A stretch of DNA of 64,000 bases. Source: Limnobacter sp. SAORIC-580. Lineage in GTDB: Bacteria; Pseudomonadota; Gammaproteobacteria; Burkholderiales; Burkholderiaceae_B. The stretch spans positions 62,001 to 126,000 of the forward strand of contig NZ_CP053084.1 in NCBI RefSeq assembly GCF_013004065.1, in the 5' to 3' direction. This document shows, piece by piece, positions 1 to 9,118 of the stretch (its first letter is position 1; each line of letters starts with the position of its first letter). The notes below the pieces were generated by a model that saw only the letters and a list, made by a program, of their open reading frames with translations, searched no databases and was not told the DNA's origin. The position numbers were made by a program, and so were the translations under genes.

Positions 1-1
1 A

Positions 2-346
2 TTCGCGCTTATTCAGCCTAGCGCAGGTTATGTTGAAGGCCAAAACAAAGACATTGCGGTGGAGCATGTGTTTTTGGGAATGGGTGGTTTGGGTAAATTA
101 AGCGACGCCTACATTGAGAATTACTGGCGGGAAATGGTGGTCGGTACCGGGGCTAAGCATGTGTACCTTATTCACTGGGATGACTTTACTCAACCTCTCA
201 TGAAAAAGGGTCAGCTGGTGGGCTTGAAACCCATGCCCAAGTTACTGGATGACTTCCCGCGATCCCTTGAATTGTTAAAGATGTTTTCAGAACGCGATGG
301 CGTGACTCTTCATGTGTTGGATGCATGGCAAATGGTCCATTTTTGA
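2..346 (+). CDS. MBL-fold metallo-hydrolase, C-terminal part
   Basis: The reading frame is open from the left edge of the window, so only the last 114 codons of this gene are present. The visible protein contains the stretches LGMGGLG and IHWDDFT followed by PKLLDDF. These resemble the C-terminal part of metallo-beta-lactamase-fold hydrolases, where a late histidine in an IHWD-like context helps bind metal. The zinc-binding HxHxDH motif lies outside the window, so substrate and reaction cannot be judged. The gene ends 88 bases before the sensor kinase on the same strand. The family call rests on general sequence resemblance. Confidence 0.6.
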   Translation, partial: FALIQPSAGYVEGQNKDIAVEHVFLGMGGLGKLSDAYIENYWREMVVGTGAKHVYLIHWDDFTQPLMKKGQLVGLKPMPKLLDDFPRSLELLKMFSERDGVTLHVLDAWQMVHF

Positions 347-434
347 TCCACAGTTTCCGGTGTTTGAGTGCATACTAAAACCGCATGCTGCGTGGCATGC
401 GTGACCAGCGCGATTCGCTGAAATGTAAGTAACT

Positions 435-2639
435 ATGCCGAACCCCAGCAGTCTGCACACCGACGCCAATAAAAAGAACTTTGCGGATCTGTTTCACAAC
501 GAGGTCACAGCGTGGTTGGTGTTGGTGCTTTCCATTGTCATCACTGCGCTGGGCTGGGTGTTGTCCAGCCAAGCCATCGAGAAACGCGCCAACGACAGGT
601 TTTCATTTGAGGTTCGAGATGCCCAAGAGCGCATTCAGAGCCGGATCAACCAGTACCAACAAATTTTGCGCGGTGGAGTGGCTTTTTTTGATGCGCACAC
701 CAGCGTGAATCGAGAACACTGGCAGGTGTACGTGGCCTCGCTCAACTTGCAACGCGAGTTGCCAGGCGTGCAAGGTTTCGCGTTCGCCGAACGTGTGTCA
801 CCAGATACTTTAGAACAATACGAAAACCGCATACGTGCCGAGGGATTTCCAAATTATTCGGTCACCCCTCCTGGTGAACGCGAGGTTTACTTTCCCATCA
901 CACTGATCGAGCCGTTTGATGAACGCAACCAGCGTGCTTTTGGTTACGACATGTTTTCCGAGCCTGTACGCCGCGAGGCCATGCGCCGGGCCATGGACAC
1001 GGGTCAGCCCACCGTGTCGGGTTTGGTTCAGTTAAAGCAGGGCGACGAGAGAAACCCCGCCCCGGGCTTTCTGATTTATCTGCCTGTGTATACCCAGGGT
1101 GTAGATTTAAGTTCGGTCGATTCTCGCAGGCAGGCTATTCGCGGCTTTGTGTATAGCCCTTTTGTTGCCTCGGACCTGATGCAGAATGTGTTGGGCAATG
1201 AAAAAATTCCCCTTCACTTTCAATTGTATGACGCTGAAAGCAGGGTACCGGAATCGCTGATTTATGATTCCGCCAGTGGTGTTGACACCCCACAGCAACT
1301 TCAACTGTTTGATCACACCCATGCAGTGACAGTCCCCGTTGAGTTGTCTGGGCGAACATGGACCGCGCGTTTTGAAAGTACACCCGATTTTGACCGGGAT
1401 GTTCACAACTCCCTGCCCAACCTGATTTTGCTCGCCGGCGGTGCAATTGATTTGATGCTGTTTCTCACCATCTATTCTTTGGTGCAACAGCGCAGGCGAC
1501 AAAGCGCCAGCAATGCGAAAAGCCAGTTTCTGGCCAATATGAGCCACGAAATCCGTACCCCGCTCAACGCCATTCTGGGTTTCAATACTTTGTTGGGAGA
1601 ACAGCTGACAGACCCGCAGGCCAAAGGGTATGTGAAGCAGGTTCAAGAGGCTTCAGAGCAATTGCTGGGTATGGTTGAAGATGTGCTGAGTTTCTCGCAG
1701 ATTGAGGCAGGTTCAATACGGATCGAGAATATAGAATTTGATTTGCATGACAGGGTACGCAGAACCTTGCGCCTGTTTACTGCAAAAGCACAGCACAAAG
1801 GTTTGAGCCTTGAACTTGAAATGGATGCCATGACACCACTGATGGTGAAAGGTGACCCCGCGCGTTACGGGCAGGTGTTATCGAACTTGTTGAACAATGC
1901 GATCAAGTTTTCCGACAGCGGCGTGGTGCGCGTCAAAGTGCAGGCCGACAGGCTGGACATGCATGAGGCAGTAATTCGCACCGAGGTACACGATCAGGGT
2001 ATCGGCTTCGACGTCAATGAATTCGAGCGCCTTACCCGCCCCTTTGAGCAGGCGGACAACACGGCCACACGCCGGTTTGGCGGTAGTGGTTTGGGTTTGG
2101 CGATCTGCAAGCGATTGACCGAGTTAATGGGTGGCGAACTGTTTGTGGCCTCTGTGCCGCAGGCTGGCAGCGTATTTGGTTTCACCTTGCGGGTTCAAAC
2201 CGTGTTTGTACAAACGGGCGATTCAACCGCCCTGTTGCCCACAGAGGCGGTGTCACTTCAGGGTAAAAAAATACTGGTGGTTGAAGACAACAAGCTGAAT
2301 CAGCATGTGATCAAAGCCTTGCTCTCAAAAATGAAAGCAGATGTATTGTTGGTCGACAACGGGCAAATGGCCGTTGACGCCGTGCGTGCAGATTCGTCGA
2401 TCGACCTTGTGTTGATGGACATTCACATGCCGGTGATGAACGGCATTGACGCCGCCATTGCAATTCGCCAGTTGCCCGGCCCAGCCAGTCTGTTGCCAAT
2501 TGTGGCGTTGACCGCGGGTGCTCTTCAGGAAGATGAACAGGCCTGCATGAATGCGGGCATGAACGAGTTTTTAAGCAAACCAGTGGACGTGCCCAAACTG
2601 CGGCAGGTGTTGGCTCGACAATTATCGGTTACGCACTGA
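435..2639 (+). CDS. CHASE-domain hybrid sensor histidine kinase
   Basis: This 734-residue inner-membrane hybrid kinase starts at ATG 435. A first membrane segment (about residues 27-49) is followed by a periplasmic CHASE-type sensor region containing PGVQGFAFAERV and a second segment near residues 330-350. The cytoplasmic part has a HisKA domain with the phosphoacceptor in MSHEIRTPLN (His371), an HATPase_c domain with GGSGLGLAICKRL, and a C-terminal receiver domain with phospho-acceptor Asp662 in LMDIHMP. The signal sensed by CHASE cannot be read from sequence. No cognate response regulator or output gene lies next to it, so phosphate may pass to a distant partner. Its 3' end overlaps the convergent YeeE/YedE gene by 18 bases. 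Confidence 0.9.
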   Translation: MPNPSSLHTDANKKNFADLFHNEVTAWLVLVLSIVITALGWVLSSQAIEKRANDRFSFEVRDAQERIQSRINQYQQILRGGVAFFDAHTSVNREHWQVYVASLNLQRELPGVQGFAFAERVSPDTLEQYENRIRAEGFPNYSVTPPGEREVYFPITLIEPFDERNQRAFGYDMFSEPVRREAMRRAMDTGQPTVSGLVQLKQGDERNPAPGFLIYLPVYTQGVDLSSVDSRRQAIRGFVYSPFVASDLMQNVLGNEKIPLHFQLYDAESRVPESLIYDSASGVDTPQQLQLFDHTHAVTVPVELSGRTWTARFESTPDFDRDVHNSLPNLILLAGGAIDLMLFLTIYSLVQQRRRQSASNAKSQFLANMSHEIRTPLNAILGFNTLLGEQLTDPQAKGYVKQVQEASEQLLGMVEDVLSFSQIEAGSIRIENIEFDLHDRVRRTLRLFTAKAQHKGLSLELEMDAMTPLMVKGDPARYGQVLSNLLNNAIKFSDSGVVRVKVQADRLDMHEAVIRTEVHDQGIGFDVNEFERLTRPFEQADNTATRRFGGSGLGLAICKRLTELMGGELFVASVPQAGSVFGFTLRVQTVFVQTGDSTALLPTEAVSLQGKKILVVEDNKLNQHVIKALLSKMKADVLLVDNGQMAVDAVRADSSIDLVLMDIHMPVMNGIDAAIAIRQLPGPASLLPIVALTAGALQEDEQACMNAGMNEFLSKPVDVPKLRQVLARQLSVTH

Positions 2640-3044
2640 AAATACGAACATGCCTGCCAGCATGGCAGCGATAAAAATCAGGCCATCGGTGGCCAGGCTG
2701 GCCGCCGCCACTACTGCAGGGCCAGGGCAAAAACCGCCAATGCCCCACCCCGCGCCAAATAACGCCGCACCCAGCAAAAGTTTTTTGTCGACATGGGTGT
2801 TGGTGGGCAAATTCATGGGTAAGCCCATGAGGCTGTTTTTCAGGCGCTTGGCCAAAAAAAACCCGGGCAACCCAAGGGCAATTGCACCGCCCATCACAAA
2901 CATCAGTGAAGGGTCCCAGGGCATTGAAAGATCAAGAAAGCCTATCACCTTGGCCGGGTTGGCCATGCCCGAGATGATCAAGCCCCAACCAAAAACCAAG
3001 CCCGCCAGGCCGCTTGCCACGGCAAAACGCATGTTGTTTTTCAC
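2622..3044 (-). CDS. YeeE/YedE-family (DUF6691-type) membrane protein, second half of pair
   Basis: A 140-residue, highly hydrophobic inner-membrane protein, second gene of a two-gene YeeE/YedE operon. It shows the family's Gly-rich elements GLVFGWGLIISGMANPAKV and a GIGGFCPGPA motif, in which the cysteine is the residue thought to relay thiosulfate or sulfide sulfur in YeeE-type transporters. I chose GTG 3044 because GAGGGA lies just upstream. Longer frames would run back into the preceding gene. The pair probably forms one split transporter in which each gene supplies half of the channel. A role in sulfur-compound uptake is known for YeeE and is inferred here. Confidence 0.82.
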   Translation of the reverse strand: MKNNMRFAVASGLAGLVFGWGLIISGMANPAKVIGFLDLSMPWDPSLMFVMGGAIALGLPGFFLAKRLKNSLMGLPMNLPTNTHVDKKLLLGAALFGAGWGIGGFCPGPAVVAAASLATDGLIFIAAMLAGMFVFSVRNR

Positions 3045-3057
3045 AATTTGGCTTCCC

Positions 3058-3489
3058 TCAAATAACATGCATAAGCATTGAGGCCACCACGAAACCGGTG
3101 ACCATGAAAACGCCCGTGGCAATCAGCGAACGCAGCGACAGGCGTGAAAGCCCGCACACGCCGTGCCCACTGGTGCAGCCCGACCCCAGCCGTGTGCCGT
3201 AACCCACCAACAGCCCAGCAACAACCAATGCAACCGTGCCGCGTGGGCTTTCAAATTCAAAACTTCCCACCACAGCTTGGTACAGCCAGGGTGCTGCGGC
3301 CATGCCCAGTACAAAGGAAAGTCGCCACAGAAATTCTCCATGTTGCGGCTTGAGCAAACCGCCTACTATGCCGCTGATCCCTGCCACGCGGCCAGTCAAC
3401 AGAATCAGCATGACGGCCGACAAGCCGATCAACAACCCGCCGAACAAAGCCGGGTAGGGCGTAAAAGCTTCCCAATTGACAGTGAACAT
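3058..3489 (-). CDS. YeeE/YedE-family membrane protein, first half of pair
   Basis: A 143-residue inner-membrane protein with about four hydrophobic segments. The motif GYGTRLGSGCTSGHGVCGLSR is nearly identical to the conserved cysteine-containing motif of YeeE/YedE sulfur transporters. It is the promoter-proximal gene of the pair, and its stop is 13 bases before the GTG of the second half. Split YeeE/YedE pairs are widespread in proteobacteria and usually accompany sulfide or thiosulfate handling. No sulfur dioxygenase or rhodanese gene is adjacent here. An imperfect AT-rich dyad just upstream may be the operator of an ArsR-type sulfide or redox repressor. Confidence 0.85.
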   Translation of the reverse strand: MFTVNWEAFTPYPALFGGLLIGLSAVMLILLTGRVAGISGIVGGLLKPQHGEFLWRLSFVLGMAAAPWLYQAVVGSFEFESPRGTVALVVAGLLVGYGTRLGSGCTSGHGVCGLSRLSLRSLIATGVFMVTGFVVASMLMHVI

Positions 3490-3504
3490 CCTGATTCCGA
3501 TTAA

Positions 3505-3524
3505 ATATGATTATACGCTCATAT
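3505..3524. promoter_or_regulatory. Candidate operator upstream of the YeeE/YedE pair
   Basis: The half-sites ATATGA and TCATAT form a perfect inverted repeat with an 8-base centre. They lie 16 bases upstream of the first YeeE/YedE gene, in the gap shared with the divergent oxidoreductase. ArsR-family repressors often bind AT-rich dyads of this shape, and such repressors control many YeeE/YedE operons. The assignment is inference; no repressor gene is present in the window. Confidence 0.35.
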
Positions 3525-3567
3525 TATCATGTGCAAAAAATAATCACCAGAATGGGTGTGAGTTACA

Positions 3568-4695
3568 ATGCGGCGTCTGTCTTGTTGCCCACACAACCCC
3601 ATGTCCTCTTCGGAAACACCTTCCCAAGCCCTGTTCCCTGTGCTTTATTCCCCTTCTTCGGTCGCGGTAATTGGTGCTGGCATTGCGGGCAGTAGTGTGG
3701 CGCTGGCGCTTTGCAAACTGGGTGTGCAGGTGCACTTGCATGATTCAGCCAGCGGCCCCGCAGCGGGTGCTTCCGGTAACTGGGTGGGCGCTTTTCACCC
3801 CCACATTACCCGTGGCGATTCGCCCTTGTCGCAATTGACACGTTTGGGGTTTGAACACACCTTGCTGGCGCTTGAGGATTTGACCGCACAAGGTTTGCTG
3901 AAAAAAGGCGTCGATTGGGACACCCCAGGGCACTTGCAAACCGTGCCACCTGAAGAGGCCGACCGCGCGCGTGAAACACTGGAGTTGTTGAATTTTCCGC
4001 AAACACTGGTGCGCTGGGCGCAGCCCAATGCCCTGTTGCCCACACCCTTGAGTGGTCTGTTTTTCCCGCAAGGTGGTTGGGTGAAACCAGCCCGTTGGGT
4101 AGCGGCCAATTTGCAGGCCTGTGGTGAATTGCTTCACACCCATTACAACAGCACCATTGGCGATGTAAGCCCCTTGCGGGAACAACACTCGGCGGTGGTG
4201 GTGTGTGTGGCTGAAAATGCACTTGAATTGGCACCGATCCCCGGTGCTCGCGCAAATGCTGTCAAAGGCCAAATCAGCAAATTGAGGTGTGATGTAAAAC
4301 CCGGTGTCGTGTTGTCTGGTGAAAGTTATGCGATTGCTCCAGCAGCTGAAGACTGGTTGGTTTTGGGTGCCACATACGAGCGGCCTGTGCTGCACTTGAA
4401 CCCCACCGCCGAGGCCGATGAGTTGAATATCGCCCGGTTCAAGGCGGCATTTCCTGAGTTACCACTTGGAGAGTTGCTTGATCATCGCTGCGCAGTGCGA
4501 TCGGTTTGGCACGATCGCCTGCCCGCCATCGGCCCCGTGCCGAATATGCCGGGGATGTACATGAGCACCGGCTTTGGGTCCCGTGGTTTATTGTGGGCAG
4601 CTTTGGGTGGGCGTGTGGTGGCTGACCACTTCACGGGCAAGCCAATCGAGTCGAAACTGTTGGGAAAACTTACGCCCCGCGCGGCGAAGGCGTAA
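3568..4695 (+). CDS. FAD-dependent oxidoreductase related to the MnmC C-terminal domain
   Basis: A DAO-type flavoprotein of 375 residues. The FAD-binding Rossmann motif VAVIGAGIAGSS is at residues 32-43, followed by GASGNWVGAFHPHI, and the C-terminal FAD-contact region is MYMSTGFGSRGLLWA. These features match the oxidoreductase half of MnmC, which converts cmnm5s2U to nm5s2U at the wobble position of certain tRNAs. The methyltransferase half found in enterobacterial MnmC is absent, as in many betaproteobacterial stand-alone forms. ATG 3601 is an alternative start. Neither site has a strong ribosome-binding site, so the N-terminus is uncertain. It is divergent from the YeeE/YedE operon. Confidence 0.75.
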   Translation: MRRLSCCPHNPMSSSETPSQALFPVLYSPSSVAVIGAGIAGSSVALALCKLGVQVHLHDSASGPAAGASGNWVGAFHPHITRGDSPLSQLTRLGFEHTLLALEDLTAQGLLKKGVDWDTPGHLQTVPPEEADRARETLELLNFPQTLVRWAQPNALLPTPLSGLFFPQGGWVKPARWVAANLQACGELLHTHYNSTIGDVSPLREQHSAVVVCVAENALELAPIPGARANAVKGQISKLRCDVKPGVVLSGESYAIAPAAEDWLVLGATYERPVLHLNPTAEADELNIARFKAAFPELPLGELLDHRCAVRSVWHDRLPAIGPVPNMPGMYMSTGFGSRGLLWAALGGRVVADHFTGKPIESKLLGKLTPRAAKA

Positions 4696-4723
4696 GTTTT
4701 AAAAAGCGTTCAAAACGCAAAAT

Positions 4724-7288
4724 TCATGATGCTTCTTTGGCAGCCTTGGCTTTGGCTGCGGTTTTTGTCGCTGGCTTGGCTGCAGTTTTGCCTTTGGCTG
4801 CACCAGGCTTCTTCTCGGCTTTTGCCTCGAACTCAAAACCAATTGCACCGTCGGGTTTCTTGACCAAAAACGCTTTGAACGCACGACGGGTTTTCGATGA
4901 AACAAACCGTGTCAGCAAATCAGTTTTACCGTCGAGCAACAGTTTTTCCATTTGTTCGCGGTCAATGGGTTGTTGCAAAATCACCTTGCCTGAACGGAAG
5001 TCACAGCTTTTGCTTGGTCCTACCGATTTTTCGCACACATAACTGGTGGCCTGTTCATACACATTGGATGCGCACTTGGGACATGGCCCAAGTCGGGTTT
5101 CACCAGAGAAGTCGACGGGTTCGCCATTGTCATCGTCTTTGGCCTGGCCAAAGTCAAACTCCAGCTTGTGTTCATCAGTCAGCTTCAGCACAGCGGCAAA
5201 CGGGCGGCCCATTTTGCTGCGGAAACCATCGAGCATTGGCAACTCGCGGTCTTGCAACAGCTTTTCAACTTCAGCCACTTCAAACTGACGACCGCCTGGC
5301 ACTTTCGAGATCGAGAATTCGCATTTTGTGCAGGCAAAGCGGCGGTAGTTTTCCTTCACCACGCTGCCGCAGTTCGGGCAAGGTGTCACCAGTGTGGCGT
5401 AGTCGCCAGGAATGGTTTCCTCTGTGTAGTTTTTCGCACGGTCAACAATGTTCTGCGTAATCTTGGCAATTTCCTGCATGAACTGTTCGCGCGAGAGCTC
5501 GCCCTTTTCCATCAGGGAAAGTTTGTACTCCCACTCGCCAGTCAACTCAGGCATGGTCAGTTCTTCAACGTCCAGGCCACGCAGCAGGGTCAGCAGCTGG
5601 AACGCCTTGGCTGTGGGTACCAAAGCGCGTTCTTCACGCACCAGGTACTTTTCGTTAATCAAACCCTCAATGGTGGCAGCGCGCGTGGCTGGCGTGCCCA
5701 AGCCTTTGGTGCCCATGGCATCGCGCAGTTCTTCTTCTTCCACCAGTTTGCCTGCACCTTCCATGGCGGAAAGTAAAGTGGCTTCGCTGTAGCGTGCAGG
5801 TGGCTTGGTGCTCAGGGTGTGTACATCAATTTCGTCGGTACTTACTTTTTCACCGGCATCCACAGCCACCAGGCTGTCATCGCCCGCAGCTGCGGCTGCG
5901 CGGCCGTAAATGGCCAGCCAGCCCGGCTTCACCAGCACCTTGCCTTCGGTTTTGAAGGGGTGGCCTTCAACCGTGGTAATGCGTGTGGTGACGTTGAATT
6001 CCGCTGGTGGGAAAAACACTGCCAGGAAACGTTTCACCACCATGTCGTATAGCTTGGCTTCGGGTTCGCTCAGGTTTTTTGGCACTTGCAGGGTTGGAAT
6101 AATCGCAAAGTGGTCAGAAATCTTGCTGTTGTCGAACACCCGTTTGTTGGGCTTTACCCAGTTGTTTTTCAGTATTTGTTCACAAAACTGCCCATACGCA
6201 CCGGCAATGTGGCCTGAATCCAATCCCACAAAGCTTTTCAGGGTTTGGTTCACGGTGCCCATATAATCTTCAGGCAAGGCTTTTGAATCAGTACGCGGGT
6301 AGGTCAACACTTTGTGTTTTTCATACAGCGCCTGGGCCAGGCCCAAGGTGTTCTTTGCTGAAAAACCAAAGCGACTGTTGGCCTCGCGTTGCAGGCTGGT
6401 CAAATCGAACAACTGAGGCGCAATTTGCGTGGTGGGTTTGCTTTCTTCTTCTACTGTGCCGGGCTTGCCGTCACAGGCAGCCACAATGGCTTTGGCCTTG
6501 GCTTCGTCCCACAGCCGGTCTGCACGTTGCTCAGGGTCTTCTGCTTTTTTAAAGTCGCGGTCAAACCATTTGCCTTCGTAGGCACCAGCCTGCGCGCCAA
6601 AACTGGCGCGAATCTCGAAATAAGTGCGCGGCACAAACTTGCGGATTTTCTCTTCGCGTTCCACAACAATGGCCAGTGTGGGGGTTTGTACCCTGCCCAC
6701 CGTGGTCAGGTAAAACCCGCCTTCCTTGCTGTTGAATGCAGTCATGGCACGTGTGCCATTGATACCCACCAGCCAGTCTGCTTCCGAGCGGCAGCGCGCA
6801 GCATCGGCCAGTGGCATCATCTCGGCATCGCTGCGCAGGCTCGAGAAGGCCTGACGAATGGCTGCGGGTGTCATCGATTGCAACCACAGGCGTTCAACCG
6901 GCTTGCTGCTTTTCGCGTATTGCGCGATCAGGCGGAAAATCAGCTCACCTTCCCGGCCCGCGTCACAGGCGTTAATCAGGCCGACCACGTCTTTGCGTTT
7001 AATCAGTTTGTTCAGCACCTTCAGGCGCGATTCTGTTTTTGCAATCGGGTTCAGGTCAAAGTGTGTTGGCAACACGGGCAGGTTGGCAAAACTCCACTTG
7101 CCCCGCTTCACCTCAAATTCGTCGGGCGCCTTGATTTCAACCAAATGGCCCACGGCCGATGACAGCACGTACTCATCACTTTCAAAGTAATCGTCGTGTT
7201 TGGTGAAACCACCGAGGGAGCGCGCAATGTCAGCGGCCACGGAGGGTTTTTCCGCGATGATCAGTTTTTTGGGGTTTTCGCTACTCAA
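4724..7288 (-). CDS. topB: DNA topoisomerase III
   Basis: An 854-residue type IA topoisomerase. The N-terminal Toprim domain begins with LIIAEKPSVAADIARSLGG. The active-site tyrosine is Tyr330 in LTYPRTDSKALP. The C-terminal third carries CxxC zinc-ribbon elements (CPNCG, CTKC, CPKC) and ends in a Lys/Ala-rich tail. It relaxes negative supercoils and decatenates replication intermediates through a transient 5'-phosphotyrosine. The start appears to be TTG at 7288, giving MSSENPKKL. It follows dprA on the same strand with a 122-base gap, a common pairing in betaproteobacteria, so the two may share a transcript. Confidence 0.95.
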   Translation of the reverse strand: MSSENPKKLIIAEKPSVAADIARSLGGFTKHDDYFESDEYVLSSAVGHLVEIKAPDEFEVKRGKWSFANLPVLPTHFDLNPIAKTESRLKVLNKLIKRKDVVGLINACDAGREGELIFRLIAQYAKSSKPVERLWLQSMTPAAIRQAFSSLRSDAEMMPLADAARCRSEADWLVGINGTRAMTAFNSKEGGFYLTTVGRVQTPTLAIVVEREEKIRKFVPRTYFEIRASFGAQAGAYEGKWFDRDFKKAEDPEQRADRLWDEAKAKAIVAACDGKPGTVEEESKPTTQIAPQLFDLTSLQREANSRFGFSAKNTLGLAQALYEKHKVLTYPRTDSKALPEDYMGTVNQTLKSFVGLDSGHIAGAYGQFCEQILKNNWVKPNKRVFDNSKISDHFAIIPTLQVPKNLSEPEAKLYDMVVKRFLAVFFPPAEFNVTTRITTVEGHPFKTEGKVLVKPGWLAIYGRAAAAAGDDSLVAVDAGEKVSTDEIDVHTLSTKPPARYSEATLLSAMEGAGKLVEEEELRDAMGTKGLGTPATRAATIEGLINEKYLVREERALVPTAKAFQLLTLLRGLDVEELTMPELTGEWEYKLSLMEKGELSREQFMQEIAKITQNIVDRAKNYTEETIPGDYATLVTPCPNCGSVVKENYRRFACTKCEFSISKVPGGRQFEVAEVEKLLQDRELPMLDGFRSKMGRPFAAVLKLTDEHKLEFDFGQAKDDDNGEPVDFSGETRLGPCPKCASNVYEQATSYVCEKSVGPSKSCDFRSGKVILQQPIDREQMEKLLLDGKTDLLTRFVSSKTRRAFKAFLVKKPDGAIGFEFEAKAEKKPGAAKGKTAAKPATKTAAKAKAAKEAS

Positions 7289-7410
7289 TTAGTCCAACTC
7301 GTCGGTGTGTGTAATTTCAAGGCCTTGTGCGCCGAAGTGTAAGTGTCAGTCCTTCAACAAATCAAGGCTTTCTCTAGAATCTTCAATTCTGTTGTTGCAA
7401 CGGCCTTTTT

Positions 7411-8499
7411 TTAAAATACACCATTTGAACGCACCCAGCGGTTACCGCTTTCACCCAGCACCAGCCCCAGCAACTCCAGTTCGGTCAGTGCAGCCAGGGT
7501 GTCTTCAGTGTCCAAACCCAATTGCCGGGCCAATGTGTCCGTGTGCACCGGGTCGTGCCCCAGGTGTTGCAATACCCGGCCCAGTTCTTCATCGGGTTCA
7601 GCATCAGTGTCCACGGTGCAGGTCATTTCGGTGTGGCAATCGCTGTCATCTTCTTGCAACACGCTGAGCAACTTGTACTGTGGCAGGCTGGCCTTGGCTT
7701 CTTCCATCAACTCCAGGGCTGTTTCTACCAGCAAGGCGCCTTTTTTGATCATGTCGTGGCAGCCTTTGCTTTGGCTGCTGTGAATGGAACCAGGAATGGC
7801 CCCTACCGGGCGCCCCAGTTCACTGGCAACCCGGGCTGTAATCAAGGAACCTGAACGCATGGCTGCCTCGATCACCAGCAGTGCATCGGCCAGGCCAGCA
7901 ATAATGCGGTTTCGACGGGGGAAAAAGCCAGCTTGCGGCGCGGTACCGGGTGGGTATTCAGACAACACCAAACCACCTTGTTCGACAATCTGCTTTTTAA
8001 GACCGGCGTGGTGCGGGGGGTAAACCTCGTCAGGCCCACAACCCAGCACGGCAATGGTGGCACCCAGGGCCTGAAGTGCACCCGCGTGTGCTGCACCGTC
8101 AATGCCTTCGGCCAAGCCGCTGACAACTACCCATTGGGCTTGCGCAAAAGCCTTGCCAAAACCCTGCGCGTTGCTCAAGCCGGTGCGTGTGGCATTTCTG
8201 CTGCCTACAATCGCGATGCCCCGGGTTTTCAACAAATCCAGGCGGCCTTCACCGAACAGAATTAGCGGCGGGTCTTTCAGTGCAAGCAGGCTTTGCGGGT
8301 AAGCCGGGCTGTGAATGCCCACCCAGAATCTTTTGTTGCTTTGCAACAACCAAGTGCTGGCCAGTGCATGCCAAAGCCGGACTGCTTCGCATGGGGCGGG
8401 TAAACTGCAACCTGGGCCTTGTTGGGCCAGCTCGTAGCGTGCACGCGCTTTGATGGTTGTGTTGTAAGCCAGGTTCATGGCGTCGAGTAGCTCACCCAT
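7411..8499 (-). CDS. dprA: DNA-processing protein DprA (Smf)
   Basis: This 362-residue protein has the DprA Rossmann-like core, with ILFGEGRLDLL, VGSRNATRTG, VVSGLAEGIDGAAHAGAL and EYPPGTAPQAGFFPRRNRIIAGL. The C-terminus carries a winged-helix-like domain (LARQLGLDTEDTLAALTELE). DprA loads RecA onto incoming single-stranded DNA during natural transformation, so the organism may be or may have been competent. The gene is divergent from def and precedes topB. The start at ATG 8499 follows no strong ribosome-binding site, and Met8 (8478) is an alternative. Confidence 0.94.
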   Translation of the reverse strand: MGELLDAMNLAYNTTIKARARYELAQQGPGCSLPAPCEAVRLWHALASTWLLQSNKRFWVGIHSPAYPQSLLALKDPPLILFGEGRLDLLKTRGIAIVGSRNATRTGLSNAQGFGKAFAQAQWVVVSGLAEGIDGAAHAGALQALGATIAVLGCGPDEVYPPHHAGLKKQIVEQGGLVLSEYPPGTAPQAGFFPRRNRIIAGLADALLVIEAAMRSGSLITARVASELGRPVGAIPGSIHSSQSKGCHDMIKKGALLVETALELMEEAKASLPQYKLLSVLQEDDSDCHTEMTCTVDTDAEPDEELGRVLQHLGHDPVHTDTLARQLGLDTEDTLAALTELELLGLVLGESGNRWVRSNGVF

Positions 8500-8594
8500 G
8501 CAAAGCGCCGAGCAACAAGTGATGGAATTTGCGAACTATTTTTGCCACAGAAGGTATATCCTTTTGGTGTTGACTGTGAAGGTTTTTTGAAAGC

Positions 8595-9104
8595 ATGGCT
8601 TTACTCCCAATTTTGCGTTATCCGGATCCGCGCTTGAAAACGGTTGCCACCCCTGTCACCCAGTTTGATGACGCGCTTGTCAAGCTGACTCAAGACATGG
8701 CAGAAACCATGTACGATGCGCCTGGCGTTGGCCTGGCCGCTACGCAGGTGAATGTGCACAAACGAATCATCGTGATTGATGTCACCGATGACAAATCGGG
8801 CCTGACCGTATTCATCAACCCCGAGATCATCGACGCCAGCAAAGAATGCAAGGTGTACGAAGAGGGTTGTTTGTCCGTGCCCGGCATTTACGAGAAGGTT
8901 GAACGCCCCGACACGGTGAAGGTACGCGCACAGAATGTGAAGGGTGAGTGGTTTGAAATTGATTGCGACGAGCTGCTTGCCGTGTGTATTCAGCATGAAA
9001 TTGACCACCTCAATGGCAAGGTGTTTGTTGAATACCTTTCGCAGTTGAAGCAAACCCGCATCAAAACCAAGATGAAGAAGCAAGAAAAGCTTCAAACCGC
9101 TTGA
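8595..9104 (+). CDS. def: Peptide deformylase
   Basis: A 169-residue peptide deformylase that removes the N-formyl group from nascent proteins. All three family motifs are present: [13 protein letters not shown] (the Cys is a metal ligand), and HEIDH with metal ligands His134 and His138. The length is normal for the type I enzyme. It heads the conserved cluster that continues into fmt, htpX and rsmB, and its stop overlaps a TTG upstream of the fmt start. Translational coupling with fmt is likely, matching their opposite roles at the N-terminus. Confidence 0.97.
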   Translation: MALLPILRYPDPRLKTVATPVTQFDDALVKLTQDMAETMYDAPGVGLAATQVNVHKRIIVIDVTDDKSGLTVFINPEIIDASKECKVYEEGCLSVPGIYEKVERPDTVKVRAQNVKGEWFEIDCDELLAVCIQHEIDHLNGKVFVEYLSQLKQTRIKTKMKKQEKLQTA

Positions 9105-9118
9105 TCGCCCAACCCCCC